Source: Nitrospirota bacterium
Lineage (GTDB): Bacteria; Nitrospirota; Thermodesulfovibrionia; Thermodesulfovibrionales; Dissulfurispiraceae
Reading direction: 5' to 3'
Assembly: GCA_004321915.1 (NCBI GenBank)
Contig: SCQE01000021.1
Coordinates: forward strand, 124,001-188,000
DNA: 64,000 nucleotides
Position 1 is the stretch's first letter. Each line of letters starts with the position of its first letter. The translations under genes and the position numbers were made by a program. A model generated the notes under the pieces. That model searched no databases and was not told the DNA's origin. It saw nothing but the letters and a program-made list of their open reading frames with translations. Shown here in pieces: positions 32,301 to 41,103 of the stretch.

Positions 32301-33314
32301 ATGTCTTTTGTGATTAAGCCTTTCTCGACGACCGGAATAGGAAGCCTTCCGCATCGCAATGTTGACGACGCCTGCGAACTGGTGTTGAAAACCCTCGATA
32401 TCCCTTTCTGGCCGCAGTTGCCGCAGCGTTCGTTCAAGGAGCTTATGATTCCTCAGTACTCCGAAGGGTTCCCCTTTGTCCGCCTGAACGACAAAGAGCA
32501 GAACATATGGGTTCTAAGGGATGACAGCGATGAACTCGACAGGTTTTACGAGTCCTGTACCGAAGAGAGCAAAATAGCCATATCCGAAGACTATGCCTTC
32601 GGCCTGCATGCTTTTTTGAGAAAGATAAAGGGCAGAAGGTTCAACACGCTTAAAGGACATGTGACCGGTCCTGTAACTTTTACGCTCGGACTAAAAGATA
32701 ATTTCGGAAGATACATATATTTTGACGAGGAGTTGAGGGAGATCGCCTGTATGCTGCTTAAGGCAAAGGTCAGGTGGCAGATAGACCTACTTAAGCAGCA
32801 CGCCGAGCAGGTTATTATTTTTATTGATGAACCTATACTTTCGGCCCTCGGGAGTTCTACCTATCTCGGCGTGGATGCAGGTGAAGCGGCGAGGCTTTTG
32901 CGTGAAGTCGCTTTGACGGTCGAAAATTGCGGAGGGGTCCCCGGAATACATTGCTGCGGTCGCGCTGATTGGCCTATGGTCATGAATGCAGGATTCAAGA
33001 TACTTAATTTCGATTCCTGCGAGTATTTCGATACCCTCGCCATATATCATGCCGAGATAAAGGGTTTTCTCGAAAACGGGGGTTGTCTTGCGTGGGGCGC
33101 GGTGCCCACTTCCGACGCCGTAATCACAGCGCAGGAGGATGCGCTCGCGGGGATGCTTCGCAGAAATATCGATGCGCTTTGTAAATACCTGCCTGAAGAT
33201 TTGGTGAAAACGAGGATTATTCTCACCCCTGCGTGCGGCGCAGGGTCCAGAACCGTTGAAGAAAGCATAAAGATTTTTCAACTGCTTTTGAGGCTTAAAG
33301 AAAGCGTTTCCTGA
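32301..33314 (+). CDS. MetE/UroD-fold zinc methyltransferase (core-MetE-like)
   Basis: 337 residues, single-domain, about half the length of cobalamin-independent MetE. The N-terminal TTGIGSLPH matches the MetE C-terminal domain family; FIDEPIL near residue 175, IHCCGRADW near 215 and TPACGAGSRT near 310 supply the expected Zn ligands (His, Cys, Cys). 'Core-MetE' proteins of this size in anaerobes are known to take the methyl group from methylcobalamin bound to a corrinoid protein, which would fit the adjacent B12 operon. The ATG is only a few bases after a TGCTATAAT extended -10 (32287-32295), so transcription may be leaderless or start elsewhere. It is divergent from the sulfur operon. Confidence 0.75.
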   Translation: MSFVIKPFSTTGIGSLPHRNVDDACELVLKTLDIPFWPQLPQRSFKELMIPQYSEGFPFVRLNDKEQNIWVLRDDSDELDRFYESCTEESKIAISEDYAFGLHAFLRKIKGRRFNTLKGHVTGPVTFTLGLKDNFGRYIYFDEELREIACMLLKAKVRWQIDLLKQHAEQVIIFIDEPILSALGSSTYLGVDAGEAARLLREVALTVENCGGVPGIHCCGRADWPMVMNAGFKILNFDSCEYFDTLAIYHAEIKGFLENGGCLAWGAVPTSDAVITAQEDALAGMLRRNIDALCKYLPEDLVKTRIILTPACGAGSRTVEESIKIFQLLLRLKESVS

Positions 33315-33330
33315 CATTTCACTCAAGACC

Positions 33331-35145
33331 ATGATCGAAAAAGAATCACAGCTAAAAGGAATCGTTCGCTCTCTAGGACTTGTGTTCGGCGATATAGGAA
33401 CGAGCCCCATCTATACGCTTACCGTTATATTTCTTATGCTCAAACCGACAGAGGACCATATTATGGGCGTGTTGTCCCTGATATTCTGGACGCTCATAAT
33501 CCTTGTTACCGTCGAGTACGCTTGGCTCGCTATGAGTCTCGGGAAAAAGGGCGAGGGCGGGACTATCGTGCTCAAGGAGCTTCTCGTTCCTCTTCTCAAA
33601 TCAGGCAGGCAGGCCGCTTTTGTTGCCATGCTTTCTTTTATCGGCATATCTCTGCTTGTCGGCGACGGCGTAATAACGCCAGCCATAAGTATCCTGAGTG
33701 CGGTCGAAGGTATGCTGCTTATCCCCGGCCTTGAAAAGACAAACCAGACGACCCTCATTCTGATTGCGGGCATGATAGCAATAGTGCTCTTTTATTTTCA
33801 GAGGAAGGGCACGGAAAAGGTGGCTGAGGCCTTCGGCCCCCTGATGATATTATGGTTTGTGAGCCTTTCTGCTTTCGGCCTGATCTCTATAATGCAGGCG
33901 CCTAAAGTGGTTATGGCCATAAGCCCGTACTATGCGATCAGTTTCTTGATCAACAACGGTCTGGCCGGTTTTTTCGTTCTGTCGGAGGTCATTCTCTGCG
34001 CAACGGGGGGCGAGGCGCTTTATGCCGATATGGGACATCTGGGCAGGCAGCCTATTATTAAAGCGTGGTACTTTGTGTTTGTTGCGCTGATCCTGAACTA
34101 CTTGGGTCAGGGCGCCTTTTTGATGCAGCACCCGGACGCAAAGAATGTGCTTTTCGAGATGGTGTTCAGTCAGTCGGGAATGCTCTATATACCCTTTTTA
34201 GTGCTCAGCATAACGGCTACGGTCATTGCTTCTCAGGCGATGATAAGCGGGATGTTCTCGATTGTTTATCAGGGCATAACTACGCATGTTATGCCGCTGT
34301 TCAAGGTGGATTACACTTCTACCGAGTTGAGGTCTCAAATCTATATCGGCGCGGTGAACTGGTTTTTGCTTGCCGCAGTCCTGTTCATAATGTTCGAGTT
34401 CAGGGAGTCGAGCAAGCTTGCGGCCGCGTACGGTCTTGCGGTCACGGGGACCATGACGCTTACCGGCATAATGATGACATGGATCTTTACCCTTAAAGGG
34501 ATGAAATTCAAGGCCGCGATTTCGCTGCTCGTCACCTTTGTAGATATCGCTTACCTGCTTTCGAACACTTACAAAATACCTCACGGAGGTTACTGGTCCC
34601 TTATCATTGCGGCGATACCTTTCGCGGTTATTTTGCTTTATACAAAGGGGCAAAAGAAGCTTTACAGTTCCATGCAGCCTATGCCCCTCAAAGAGTTTCT
34701 ATCCAAGTACAACCACACCTACCGCTTTATGAACAAAATAAGGGGGACGGCGCTTTTCTTTGCCCGTGACATAAACAGGGTGCCTCCGTATATCACGAGC
34801 ATTATGTTCTCGAACAACATAATCTATGAGGAAAACATTATTGTTTCGATAATAAGGCGGGACGATCCGTTCGGCGTTGCAGGCTTCTTCAAGGAAGAGA
34901 TAGCTGAAGGGCTCAAGACCTTTGAGATACAGCTGGGCTACATGGAAGTCGTTGACGTGGAGGAGATACTGAAAGAAGCGAGGATAGACGAAAAGACGAT
35001 ATTCTACGGACTTGAAGACATATCGACCACGAATGTAATCTGGAAAATGTTTTCGATATTCAAGCGGCTCACGCCTTCGTATGTCCAGTTCTACCGGCTT
35101 CCTTCGCATAAGATGCACGGCGTTGTAACACGCGTAGAGATGTAA
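33331..35145 (+). CDS. kup: Kup-family potassium uptake protein
   Basis: 604 residues, about twelve hydrophobic helices followed by a 150-residue cytoplasmic tail. The family signature GLVFGDIGTSPIYTL is near the N-terminus, followed by KKGEGGTIVLKELL and VGDGVITPAISILSAVEG. Kup proteins import K+ with protons. It lies 16 bp after the methyltransferase gene and 3 bp before a histidine kinase, so K+ uptake may be co-transcribed with that two-component pair. Confidence 0.95.
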   Translation: MIEKESQLKGIVRSLGLVFGDIGTSPIYTLTVIFLMLKPTEDHIMGVLSLIFWTLIILVTVEYAWLAMSLGKKGEGGTIVLKELLVPLLKSGRQAAFVAMLSFIGISLLVGDGVITPAISILSAVEGMLLIPGLEKTNQTTLILIAGMIAIVLFYFQRKGTEKVAEAFGPLMILWFVSLSAFGLISIMQAPKVVMAISPYYAISFLINNGLAGFFVLSEVILCATGGEALYADMGHLGRQPIIKAWYFVFVALILNYLGQGAFLMQHPDAKNVLFEMVFSQSGMLYIPFLVLSITATVIASQAMISGMFSIVYQGITTHVMPLFKVDYTSTELRSQIYIGAVNWFLLAAVLFIMFEFRESSKLAAAYGLAVTGTMTLTGIMMTWIFTLKGMKFKAAISLLVTFVDIAYLLSNTYKIPHGGYWSLIIAAIPFAVILLYTKGQKKLYSSMQPMPLKEFLSKYNHTYRFMNKIRGTALFFARDINRVPPYITSIMFSNNIIYEENIIVSIIRRDDPFGVAGFFKEEIAEGLKTFEIQLGYMEVVDVEEILKEARIDEKTIFYGLEDISTTNVIWKMFSIFKRLTPSYVQFYRLPSHKMHGVVTRVEM

Positions 35146-35148
35146 GCT

Positions 35149-36324
35149 GTGTTAGGCCGCATATCAAAGTTTATCGCGTATCTCTTGATTTCCATGGCCG
35201 TAGGCGGCATGCTGTCTGTTCTTGTGTATTATGTGGCCAGCATTTCGGATGAAACCAAACTTAAAAAAACGGTAAAGAAAGAAATAAATGATGCCGTAAA
35301 ATCGTTCAACGACGCTGCTCCTCACTCTGCTCCGGCACAAACGTTACTGTTTCTTAAGCTGTTCTGCAATACGGCGATGGACAGCAAGGTCTTGGCAGTA
35401 GATCCGTCTTCAGAAACTCCGCCGCCGCCTGATCAGGCGGCGCATCTATTCGCTTTTAGTGCCGGCAACAGGCAGATCGATATTTATATCAGGAAGGCGT
35501 ATATCAAGGAAGAGGTTTTTGATCTGGATGTTCCCGAAGTATTTGTCGGAATAATAGTAACTATCCTTGTTTTCGCAGGGTTGGTGGTATATTCCGAAAA
35601 GAAGAGGCAGTCGCTTGTGGTGCAGGAACAGCTCGAAACCAGACATGCAGAGTTGAAGAAGGCGTATGAAGAGCACGAGGCCCTTGCCCTGCTCGGACGC
35701 ATGACAGCCACCTTGGCGCACGAATTGAAAACACCTGTGGCCACAATATCAAACCTTGTGCAGGCATTGCCTTCCCGAATATCGGATAAAAAATTTACAA
35801 GCCGTTTTGTCGTGCTCGCAAGAGAGGAGCTTAACCGCACTCAACAGTTGATCGACAATCTGCTCGCTTACGGCAAAGAGATATCGATCAACAATGAAGA
35901 ATGGATACCTTTAAACTCTTTTATCGACGAATTATCGCTCAAGGCCGGGATAACAGTTAAAAAATGTTCGAAATTCGAGATATCAGGCGACCTGTTTTAT
36001 TTAAAACTGCTTTTTGAGAACCTTATCAGGAATAGTGTTCAGGCAGACTCGGACCAGATTTCGATCGTAGTACAGACCCCTTCGTCCGAAGGGGCTTATG
36101 CCGAAATATTTTATGAAGACAACGGCGTAGGCTTGCCTGCCGATGTTGCGCCCGATGAGCTCATAAACCCTTTTGTGACGAGCCGCTCACGCGGCGCCGG
36201 TCTTGGGCTCTTTCTGGCGCAGAAGATTGCGGTTGCCCATGGAGGTAATATATCCTTATACAGCCCTCCCAAAGGGGCCGGGGTCAAGATTTCGTTACCC
36301 CAAAAGAGGATAAGGCAGGCATGA
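35149..36324 (+). CDS. Membrane sensor histidine kinase
   Basis: 391 residues from a GTG start three bases after kup. Helices at about 10-28 and 130-148 enclose a sensor of about 100 residues with a Pro/Ser-rich stretch. A coiled coil (EQLETRHAELKKAYEEHEAL) leads to the HisKA box (TATLAHELKTPVATI) and an HATPase domain (FENLIRNSVQAD, DNGVGLP, GAGLGLFLA). It overlaps the response regulator gene by four bases and forms a pair with it. The signal is unknown. Confidence 0.88.
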   Translation: MLGRISKFIAYLLISMAVGGMLSVLVYYVASISDETKLKKTVKKEINDAVKSFNDAAPHSAPAQTLLFLKLFCNTAMDSKVLAVDPSSETPPPPDQAAHLFAFSAGNRQIDIYIRKAYIKEEVFDLDVPEVFVGIIVTILVFAGLVVYSEKKRQSLVVQEQLETRHAELKKAYEEHEALALLGRMTATLAHELKTPVATISNLVQALPSRISDKKFTSRFVVLAREELNRTQQLIDNLLAYGKEISINNEEWIPLNSFIDELSLKAGITVKKCSKFEISGDLFYLKLLFENLIRNSVQADSDQISIVVQTPSSEGAYAEIFYEDNGVGLPADVAPDELINPFVTSRSRGAGLGLFLAQKIAVAHGGNISLYSPPKGAGVKISLPQKRIRQA

Positions 36325-37664
36325 GTTTAAATAAGGACAGCAGACCTCGGGTTGCCATTGTTGATGATGAGCCGAATTTCAGCGAATCTCTCCAGATGGC
36401 GCTTGAGGACAGTTTTGGCGTGTCTATCGCGCATTCATTAAAGAGCGCGCGGGAGATGCTTAAAAAGTCCATGCCGGACGCGATCCTCCTCGACATTCGG
36501 CTTTCCGATGGAAACGGCATCGATCTTCTGCGTGAGCTCAGGGCGTTAAATCCTATGCCAATAGTGATAATAATGACGGCGCACGGGGCTGTCGACAATG
36601 CGGTTGCCGCGATAAAGGAGGGCGCTGCCGATTATTTCACCAAGCCCCTCGATATAGAAAAACTTAAAAGGGAATTGAATGTTTATCTCGAAAACAGGTT
36701 CCTGCTCGAAAAAGTCACATTTCTCGACAGGGAACTAAACAGGATAAAGCCTTCGTTCGTAACATCGGGCTCGGGCATAATGAAGGACATAGCGGACAAA
36801 GCCCGGATGGTGGCTTCGCTGAACATCCCCGTGCTGATTAAAGGGGAAACAGGCACTGGCAAAGAAAAGCTTGCCGAGTGGATACACGCCCTTTCCGGGC
36901 TATCCGGGGAACTGGTGGCAATCAATTGTTCAGCAGTACCTAAGGATATTTTCGAGAGCGAGTTCTTCGGTCACACTAAGGGGGCGTTCTCAGGGGCGGT
37001 GGCAAACAAAGAGGGTCTGATCGAACGGGCTGAAGGCGGAACGCTTTTTCTGGATGAGATCGGCGAACTTACTGAATCGGTGCAGGCGAAGTTTCTCAGA
37101 GTGTTAGAGGAAGGGGTTTATTACAAGGTCGGAGAGACGCGGGAGCGCAAGGCCGTTTTCAGACTTATCTCCGCCACAAACAGCAATCTGGAGGAACCGT
37201 CGAAGAATTTCAGGCAGGACCTCTTCTTCAGGATAAACGGTATAACATTCGAACTGCCGCCTCTGATAGAGCGAAGAGAAGACATTGCGCTTCTCACCTC
37301 CGTGTTTATAAAGGAGGCGAACAGTTCGTACAACAAAAATGTGTCCGGGGTCTCGAAAAAGGTCATGGACTATTTCATGAGATACGATTGGCCGGGGAAT
37401 ATAAGGGAACTTAAGTGGGCCGTACACCGAGCTGTCGCAATAGCTACGGGAGATATCATAGACATGGAGGACATATCGGCCAAGAAGCCCGGCCATCCTG
37501 CGGCTGACGAGTCGCTCTCTTTTCATGATGCCATGACAGGGCTCGAAAAGCGGTATATAGAGAAAGCCCTTGCAGAGGCCAATAATAACAAAACGGAAGC
37601 GGCCAAGATTTTAGGGATCTCGGTCAGGGTGCTTCATTACAAGATAAAGCAGTACGGGTTGTAG
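36321..37664 (+). CDS. NtrC-family sigma-54 response regulator with GAFSGA loop
   Basis: 447 residues: receiver (VAIVDDEPN, ILLDIRLSDG, TKPL), AAA+ domain with Walker A GETGTGKE, GGTLFLDEIGE and RINGI, and a Fis-type helix-turn-helix (NNKTEAAKILGISVRVLHYKI). The loop that contacts sigma-54 reads GAFSGA instead of GAFTGA, a Thr-to-Ser change at the critical position, which is conservative but uncommon. ATGA overlap with the kinase. Its targets are not evident; no -24/-12 promoter is obvious directly downstream. Confidence 0.9.
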   Translation: MSLNKDSRPRVAIVDDEPNFSESLQMALEDSFGVSIAHSLKSAREMLKKSMPDAILLDIRLSDGNGIDLLRELRALNPMPIVIIMTAHGAVDNAVAAIKEGAADYFTKPLDIEKLKRELNVYLENRFLLEKVTFLDRELNRIKPSFVTSGSGIMKDIADKARMVASLNIPVLIKGETGTGKEKLAEWIHALSGLSGELVAINCSAVPKDIFESEFFGHTKGAFSGAVANKEGLIERAEGGTLFLDEIGELTESVQAKFLRVLEEGVYYKVGETRERKAVFRLISATNSNLEEPSKNFRQDLFFRINGITFELPPLIERREDIALLTSVFIKEANSSYNKNVSGVSKKVMDYFMRYDWPGNIRELKWAVHRAVAIATGDIIDMEDISAKKPGHPAADESLSFHDAMTGLEKRYIEKALAEANNNKTEAAKILGISVRVLHYKIKQYGL

Positions 37665-37674
37665 AAACCCTTAT

Positions 37675-37854
37675 AACCATGAGGATAAATTTCTTTCGTT
37701 CAGAGCTTCGTTCTGAACAGTTCTAAATGCTTGTTACGCTACAGCCGCAAAACTCGCCCTATGGGCTCAGACACTTGCGACTGTTTAACGCTGCACTTCG
37801 CAAAGAACTGTTGCCAAAACTCCGCATTCACTTCAGAAACCTATCCTCATGGTT
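37675..37854. mobile_element. MITE-like 180-bp element with 19-bp terminal inverted repeats
   Basis: The left end AACCATGAGGATA...TTTC (37675-37693) and the right end GAAA...TATCCTCATGGTT (37836-37854) are inverted copies, 17 of 19 bases matching. Inside are a hairpin GTTCAGA-gcttcg-TCTGAAC (37699-37719) and other short inverted words, but no gene. It lies between the sigma-54 regulator stop and the cobalamin riboswitch. It may be a non-autonomous transposon or a large transcribed stem-loop ending the upstream operon. Confidence 0.55.
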
Positions 37855-37923
37855 GAGCTGTGGTATATGCATTCATTTTCTTAGTCTTGACTTTTCTCGC
37901 AGGTATCGGTCTAAATAGCAAAT

Positions 37924-38083
37924 CAAGGCGCCGAAAGGCGTAAAAGGGAATCCCGTGAGACGCATCGTTAAATCGGGAGCGGTCCCGCCGCTGTAACCGG
38001 GGACAAAAACCGACTAAGCCACTGGAAGAAATTCCGGGAAGGCCGGTGAATAGGAAGATCCGGAAGCCAGAAGACCTGCCTTG
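37924..38083 (+). promoter_or_regulatory. Cobalamin riboswitch aptamer
   Basis: P1 is formed by CAAGGC (37924-37929) and GCCTTG (38078-38083). In between are the class hallmarks: TAAAAGGGAATCCCGTGAG, GGAGCGGTCCCGCCGCTGTAACCGGG, the B12-box GCCACTGG (38018-38025), CCGGGAAGGCCGG and GGAAGCCAGAAGACCTGCC. AdoCbl or related corrinoids would bind the nascent RNA and turn off the downstream bza/cob/cbi operon. Confidence 0.96.
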
Positions 38084-38176
38084 GTAGCTGTCGGTTGAGA
38101 AGGAAAACTCGACCGCATAGCTTTTTTTCAAACTTCCCGAGGAAGGAAGCTCAGAGGATGAAGTGAATCAGGGTGC

Positions 38177-38210
38177 AATCCTCAAGGCATTTTGCCTTGG
38201 GGATTTTTTT
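38177..38210 (+). terminator. Riboswitch-controlled intrinsic terminator
   Basis: AATCCTCAAGGC-ATTTT-GCCTTGGGGATT forms a 12-bp stem (one G-T pair) followed by a run of T, 94 nt after the aptamer and 11 nt before the first ATG. GAGGAT at 38154-38159 is complementary to ATCCTC (38178-38183) in the left arm, which could be the antiterminator. The stretch 38084-38176 is the expression platform, with no gene. Confidence 0.85.
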
Positions 38211-38220
38211 ATTTTTTGGG

Positions 38221-39774
38221 ATGGATATGAGAAATATTTTGCCTTTTACAAACAGCGATCCTCATACGAACGGGGCCCAGTATATTGAAGACCTCGCAAC
38301 CGCGTACTGGTTTTCCGGGGCGCTTTTTAGTGCGGTAGAGTTGGATATATTCGGCAAGCTGGGACCTGACGGGATGGCAATTGACAGGCTTGCTGAGGCT
38401 GTCGGAGTTGAAACTCAGTTGCTGGGCCGTTTCGTGGATGCGTTATGCGCCCTCGGTCTTGTCGGCCGCTATGGGGACCAGCTCTTCAATATGCCGGTAG
38501 CAAAGAAATATCTTGTTGCCGGAAAAGAAGGCTATCAGGGCGATTCTATAATGTGGCGGAAATATATCGCGCCGTCATGGCAAAACTTGACCGCCTGCCT
38601 GAAGGCGGGTGGAAGGATTGATTACCCTGAACAGGAAGAAAACAGGACAGACAGGATTCGGCAGTATGTATCGGCAATGGACAATGTTGCAAGGGCAAAG
38701 TCAAAAGAGCTTGTCTGTTTTTTTGAAGGTGTGGGGCTTAAGGGTGAAATCCTAGATGCGGGCGCGGGCTCAGGGGCTGTTGCTGCCGCTTTACTTAAGG
38801 CTTTCCCTGATACAACCGCTGTGCTGATGGACCTTCCTGAAGTCGTGGAGCAAACGCGCAGCTTTTTCTCAGGGGCCATGCTGAAAGACAGAGTGAAATT
38901 TCATCCGGCAAACATGCTTGAAGAATGGGATCTGGATAATAATTTTTTTGATATAGTTATTCTTTCAAACATAGTGCATGCCTATTCTGAAGCCGAAATA
39001 ACGGACCTTCTCAGAAAAGCGGCACTGGCCTTGAAGCCGGAGGGTATGCTGCTGATACACGATTTTTTCTTTGAGCATTATCCCCAGAAGGCTGCGCTTT
39101 TTGATATCAATATGCTGATAAACACATACAACGGCAGGGTCTTTTCCTCAGAGAGCATGGCTAGAATCCTGTCTGAGGAAGGTTTTTATATTGCACCGCT
39201 TGCGCCGCTTTCAACAGACACCGCAGTTCTTTTTGCCTCAAAGAGCGCAGCAGCGCTAAATTCCCTGACATTGGACATGACCGCCTCACTTGTTCCGAAA
39301 ATGAGGAGCATCGGTTTTAAAAATGCTTATAGGATTTCTGTTGAAGATATTTGTGTGGCTGACTGGACAGCCGAAAAATGCAGGTTCGGCTGCGGACATT
39401 ACGGTAGTCCGCAATGTCCGCCTAACAGCGATATTCCGCAAAAAACGCGAGAGCTTCTTCGCGGCTATAAGACCGCGCTTCTGCTCGAAGGCGAGCCTCC
39501 GACAAGGGATTTTCAAGCTAAGGCGCTGAATGCGGAGAAGGCCGCGTTCAGCGCGGGCTTTCACAAGGCGCTCGTTTACTGGGCGGGGCCGTGCTCGATG
39601 TGCGAAGCGTGTGTTCAGGACGGCGTGTGCAGGAATTCGGAAAACGCAAGGCCTTCGATGGAGGGCGCGGGGATCGATGTGTTCGGGACCGTGAGGCGTC
39701 TCGGCGTCGGGATCAAAACTCTCGAGGACAAAAACGAGTTTGTTAAATATTTTGCGCTGCTGCTCTTGGAGTGA
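38221..39774 (+). CDS. bzaC: BzaC-like O-methyltransferase fused to a DUF2284-like Cys-rich domain
   Basis: About 518 residues. Residues about 1-345 form a class I SAM-dependent O-methyltransferase with N-terminal dimerisation/winged-helix domain (YWFSGALFSAVELDIFGKL) and SAM motif ILDAGAGSGAVAAALL. From about residue 360 a separate domain has CRFGCGHYGSPQCPP and, later, GPCSMCEACVQDGVCRN, the pattern of DUF2284-type predicted metal-binding proteins. First gene after the cobalamin riboswitch and terminator, followed by two B12-binding radical SAM genes and a ThiC paralogue, exactly the bza set; BzaC methylates 5-hydroxybenzimidazole to 5-methoxybenzimidazole. Starts at ATG 38221 (38227 also possible). 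The fusion with the Cys-rich domain is unusual; its role is unknown. Confidence 0.8.
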   Translation: MDMRNILPFTNSDPHTNGAQYIEDLATAYWFSGALFSAVELDIFGKLGPDGMAIDRLAEAVGVETQLLGRFVDALCALGLVGRYGDQLFNMPVAKKYLVAGKEGYQGDSIMWRKYIAPSWQNLTACLKAGGRIDYPEQEENRTDRIRQYVSAMDNVARAKSKELVCFFEGVGLKGEILDAGAGSGAVAAALLKAFPDTTAVLMDLPEVVEQTRSFFSGAMLKDRVKFHPANMLEEWDLDNNFFDIVILSNIVHAYSEAEITDLLRKAALALKPEGMLLIHDFFFEHYPQKAALFDINMLINTYNGRVFSSESMARILSEEGFYIAPLAPLSTDTAVLFASKSAAALNSLTLDMTASLVPKMRSIGFKNAYRISVEDICVADWTAEKCRFGCGHYGSPQCPPNSDIPQKTRELLRGYKTALLLEGEPPTRDFQAKALNAEKAAFSAGFHKALVYWAGPCSMCEACVQDGVCRNSENARPSMEGAGIDVFGTVRRLGVGIKTLEDKNEFVKYFALLLLE

Positions 39775-39780
39775 AATGAA

Positions 39781-41103
39781 ATGCGTGTGATGCTTGTGCA
39801 GTCCATATCCGTAGAATCGTCCGTAAACGAAAGGGTTTATCCCATAGGCATAGTTGCGCTCGCCGGTGTTCTGAGACGGGCGGGACATGAGGTCGGTATT
39901 CTGGATATGAACATGAGCAGCGACCCCTTTAGCGCGCTGAAAAAACTGCTTTTGGAATTTGCCCCGGACGCTGTAGGGCTTTCGCTGAGAAACATCGACC
40001 CCCTCGGCAATAAGACAACCTCATTTGCGCCTCATTTCATTACTGCGGTCAAGGTAGTCGCAGACCTTCTGCCTGACGCATGGATAATTGCGGGGGGCAC
40101 AGGTTTTTCGCTTTTTCCCGAAAGGCTGATGAGAGAGCTGCCCGAGATTGATTTCGGAATAGTCGGCGAGGCAGAAGAGTCTTTGCCTGCGCTGCTTTCA
40201 TCACCCGGGAATCCGCCTGCTGTCAAAGGATTATGTGTAAGAAAAAAGAGCGGCATATCCGTTGCGGCGCCATCGGCTGATTTTGATATGGCAGAATATG
40301 GAACGCATGATTACTCGCTGCTTCAGCCGTCCCTCTATCAGGGTATAAACTCCTATGTCCCTGCCGTGGGAATAGAGACCAAGCGCGGTTGTCCGTATTC
40401 CTGCGCCTACTGTGTTTATCCCGCGCTTCAGGGCAGGCGGCCCCGCTGCAGGCCGCCGCAGAAGGTTGTGGACGAGATGGAATTTTTGCATAAGGAATAC
40501 GGCATAGAGAGTTTTCATTTTACCGATCCGGTTGCGAATATCCCCGAAAACCATCTTGAAGATATATGCGATGAGATTATTCTCAGGAAATTGAAGATAA
40601 AGTGGGACGGCTTCATGAGGGAAGACCGTCTGAACGAAAAGAATATCGCTTTGTTCGAAAAGGCGGGCTGCGAATGTTTTTCTTTTTCCCCTGACGGTCT
40701 GAGCGGAAAGGCGCTCGAAGCTTTGAACAAAGGGCTCTCGTATTCGGACATTTTGAAAGCGTCCAAACTTGCTTCAAAAACGGACGTTATAAGTGTTTAT
40801 CATTTTATGGTGAATGTGCCGGGCGAGACCGCAGGCAGTCGCAGTCAAGCCTTGCGCACTATCGAGACCATCTACAACATGCACAGCGCCAAGCGGAATC
40901 TGGGGACAGTGGTCTTGAACAATATCAGGATACTGCCGGGCACCCGTATAGAAGGGCTTGCGAGGGCTGAAGGCGCGATAGGTGCGGATACCGACCTGCT
41001 GTACCCTGTTTACTATAATCCCCGGCCTTTTGACGCGATGCGCCATGAGCTCGAAACCTTACATCATTGCAGGAACACTTTTATGTGGCAGGGGATCCTG
41101 TGA
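39781..41103 (+). CDS. bzaD: B12-binding radical SAM protein, BzaD-like
   Basis: 440 residues. The N-terminal 150 residues have a cobalamin-binding fold (VALAGVLRRAGHEVGILDMNM, then VGLSLRNID and IIAGGTGFS). The radical SAM domain follows with ETKRGCPYSCAYC, the CxxxCxxC that binds the [4Fe-4S]-SAM cluster. BzaD and BzaE are the two methylases that add C-methyl groups in the anaerobic route to 5,6-dimethylbenzimidazole; which of the two this is was assigned by gene order only. Six bases separate it from the bzaC-like gene and it overlaps the next by four bases. Confidence 0.78.
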   Translation: MRVMLVQSISVESSVNERVYPIGIVALAGVLRRAGHEVGILDMNMSSDPFSALKKLLLEFAPDAVGLSLRNIDPLGNKTTSFAPHFITAVKVVADLLPDAWIIAGGTGFSLFPERLMRELPEIDFGIVGEAEESLPALLSSPGNPPAVKGLCVRKKSGISVAAPSADFDMAEYGTHDYSLLQPSLYQGINSYVPAVGIETKRGCPYSCAYCVYPALQGRRPRCRPPQKVVDEMEFLHKEYGIESFHFTDPVANIPENHLEDICDEIILRKLKIKWDGFMREDRLNEKNIALFEKAGCECFSFSPDGLSGKALEALNKGLSYSDILKASKLASKTDVISVYHFMVNVPGETAGSRSQALRTIETIYNMHSAKRNLGTVVLNNIRILPGTRIEGLARAEGAIGADTDLLYPVYYNPRPFDAMRHELETLHHCRNTFMWQGIL

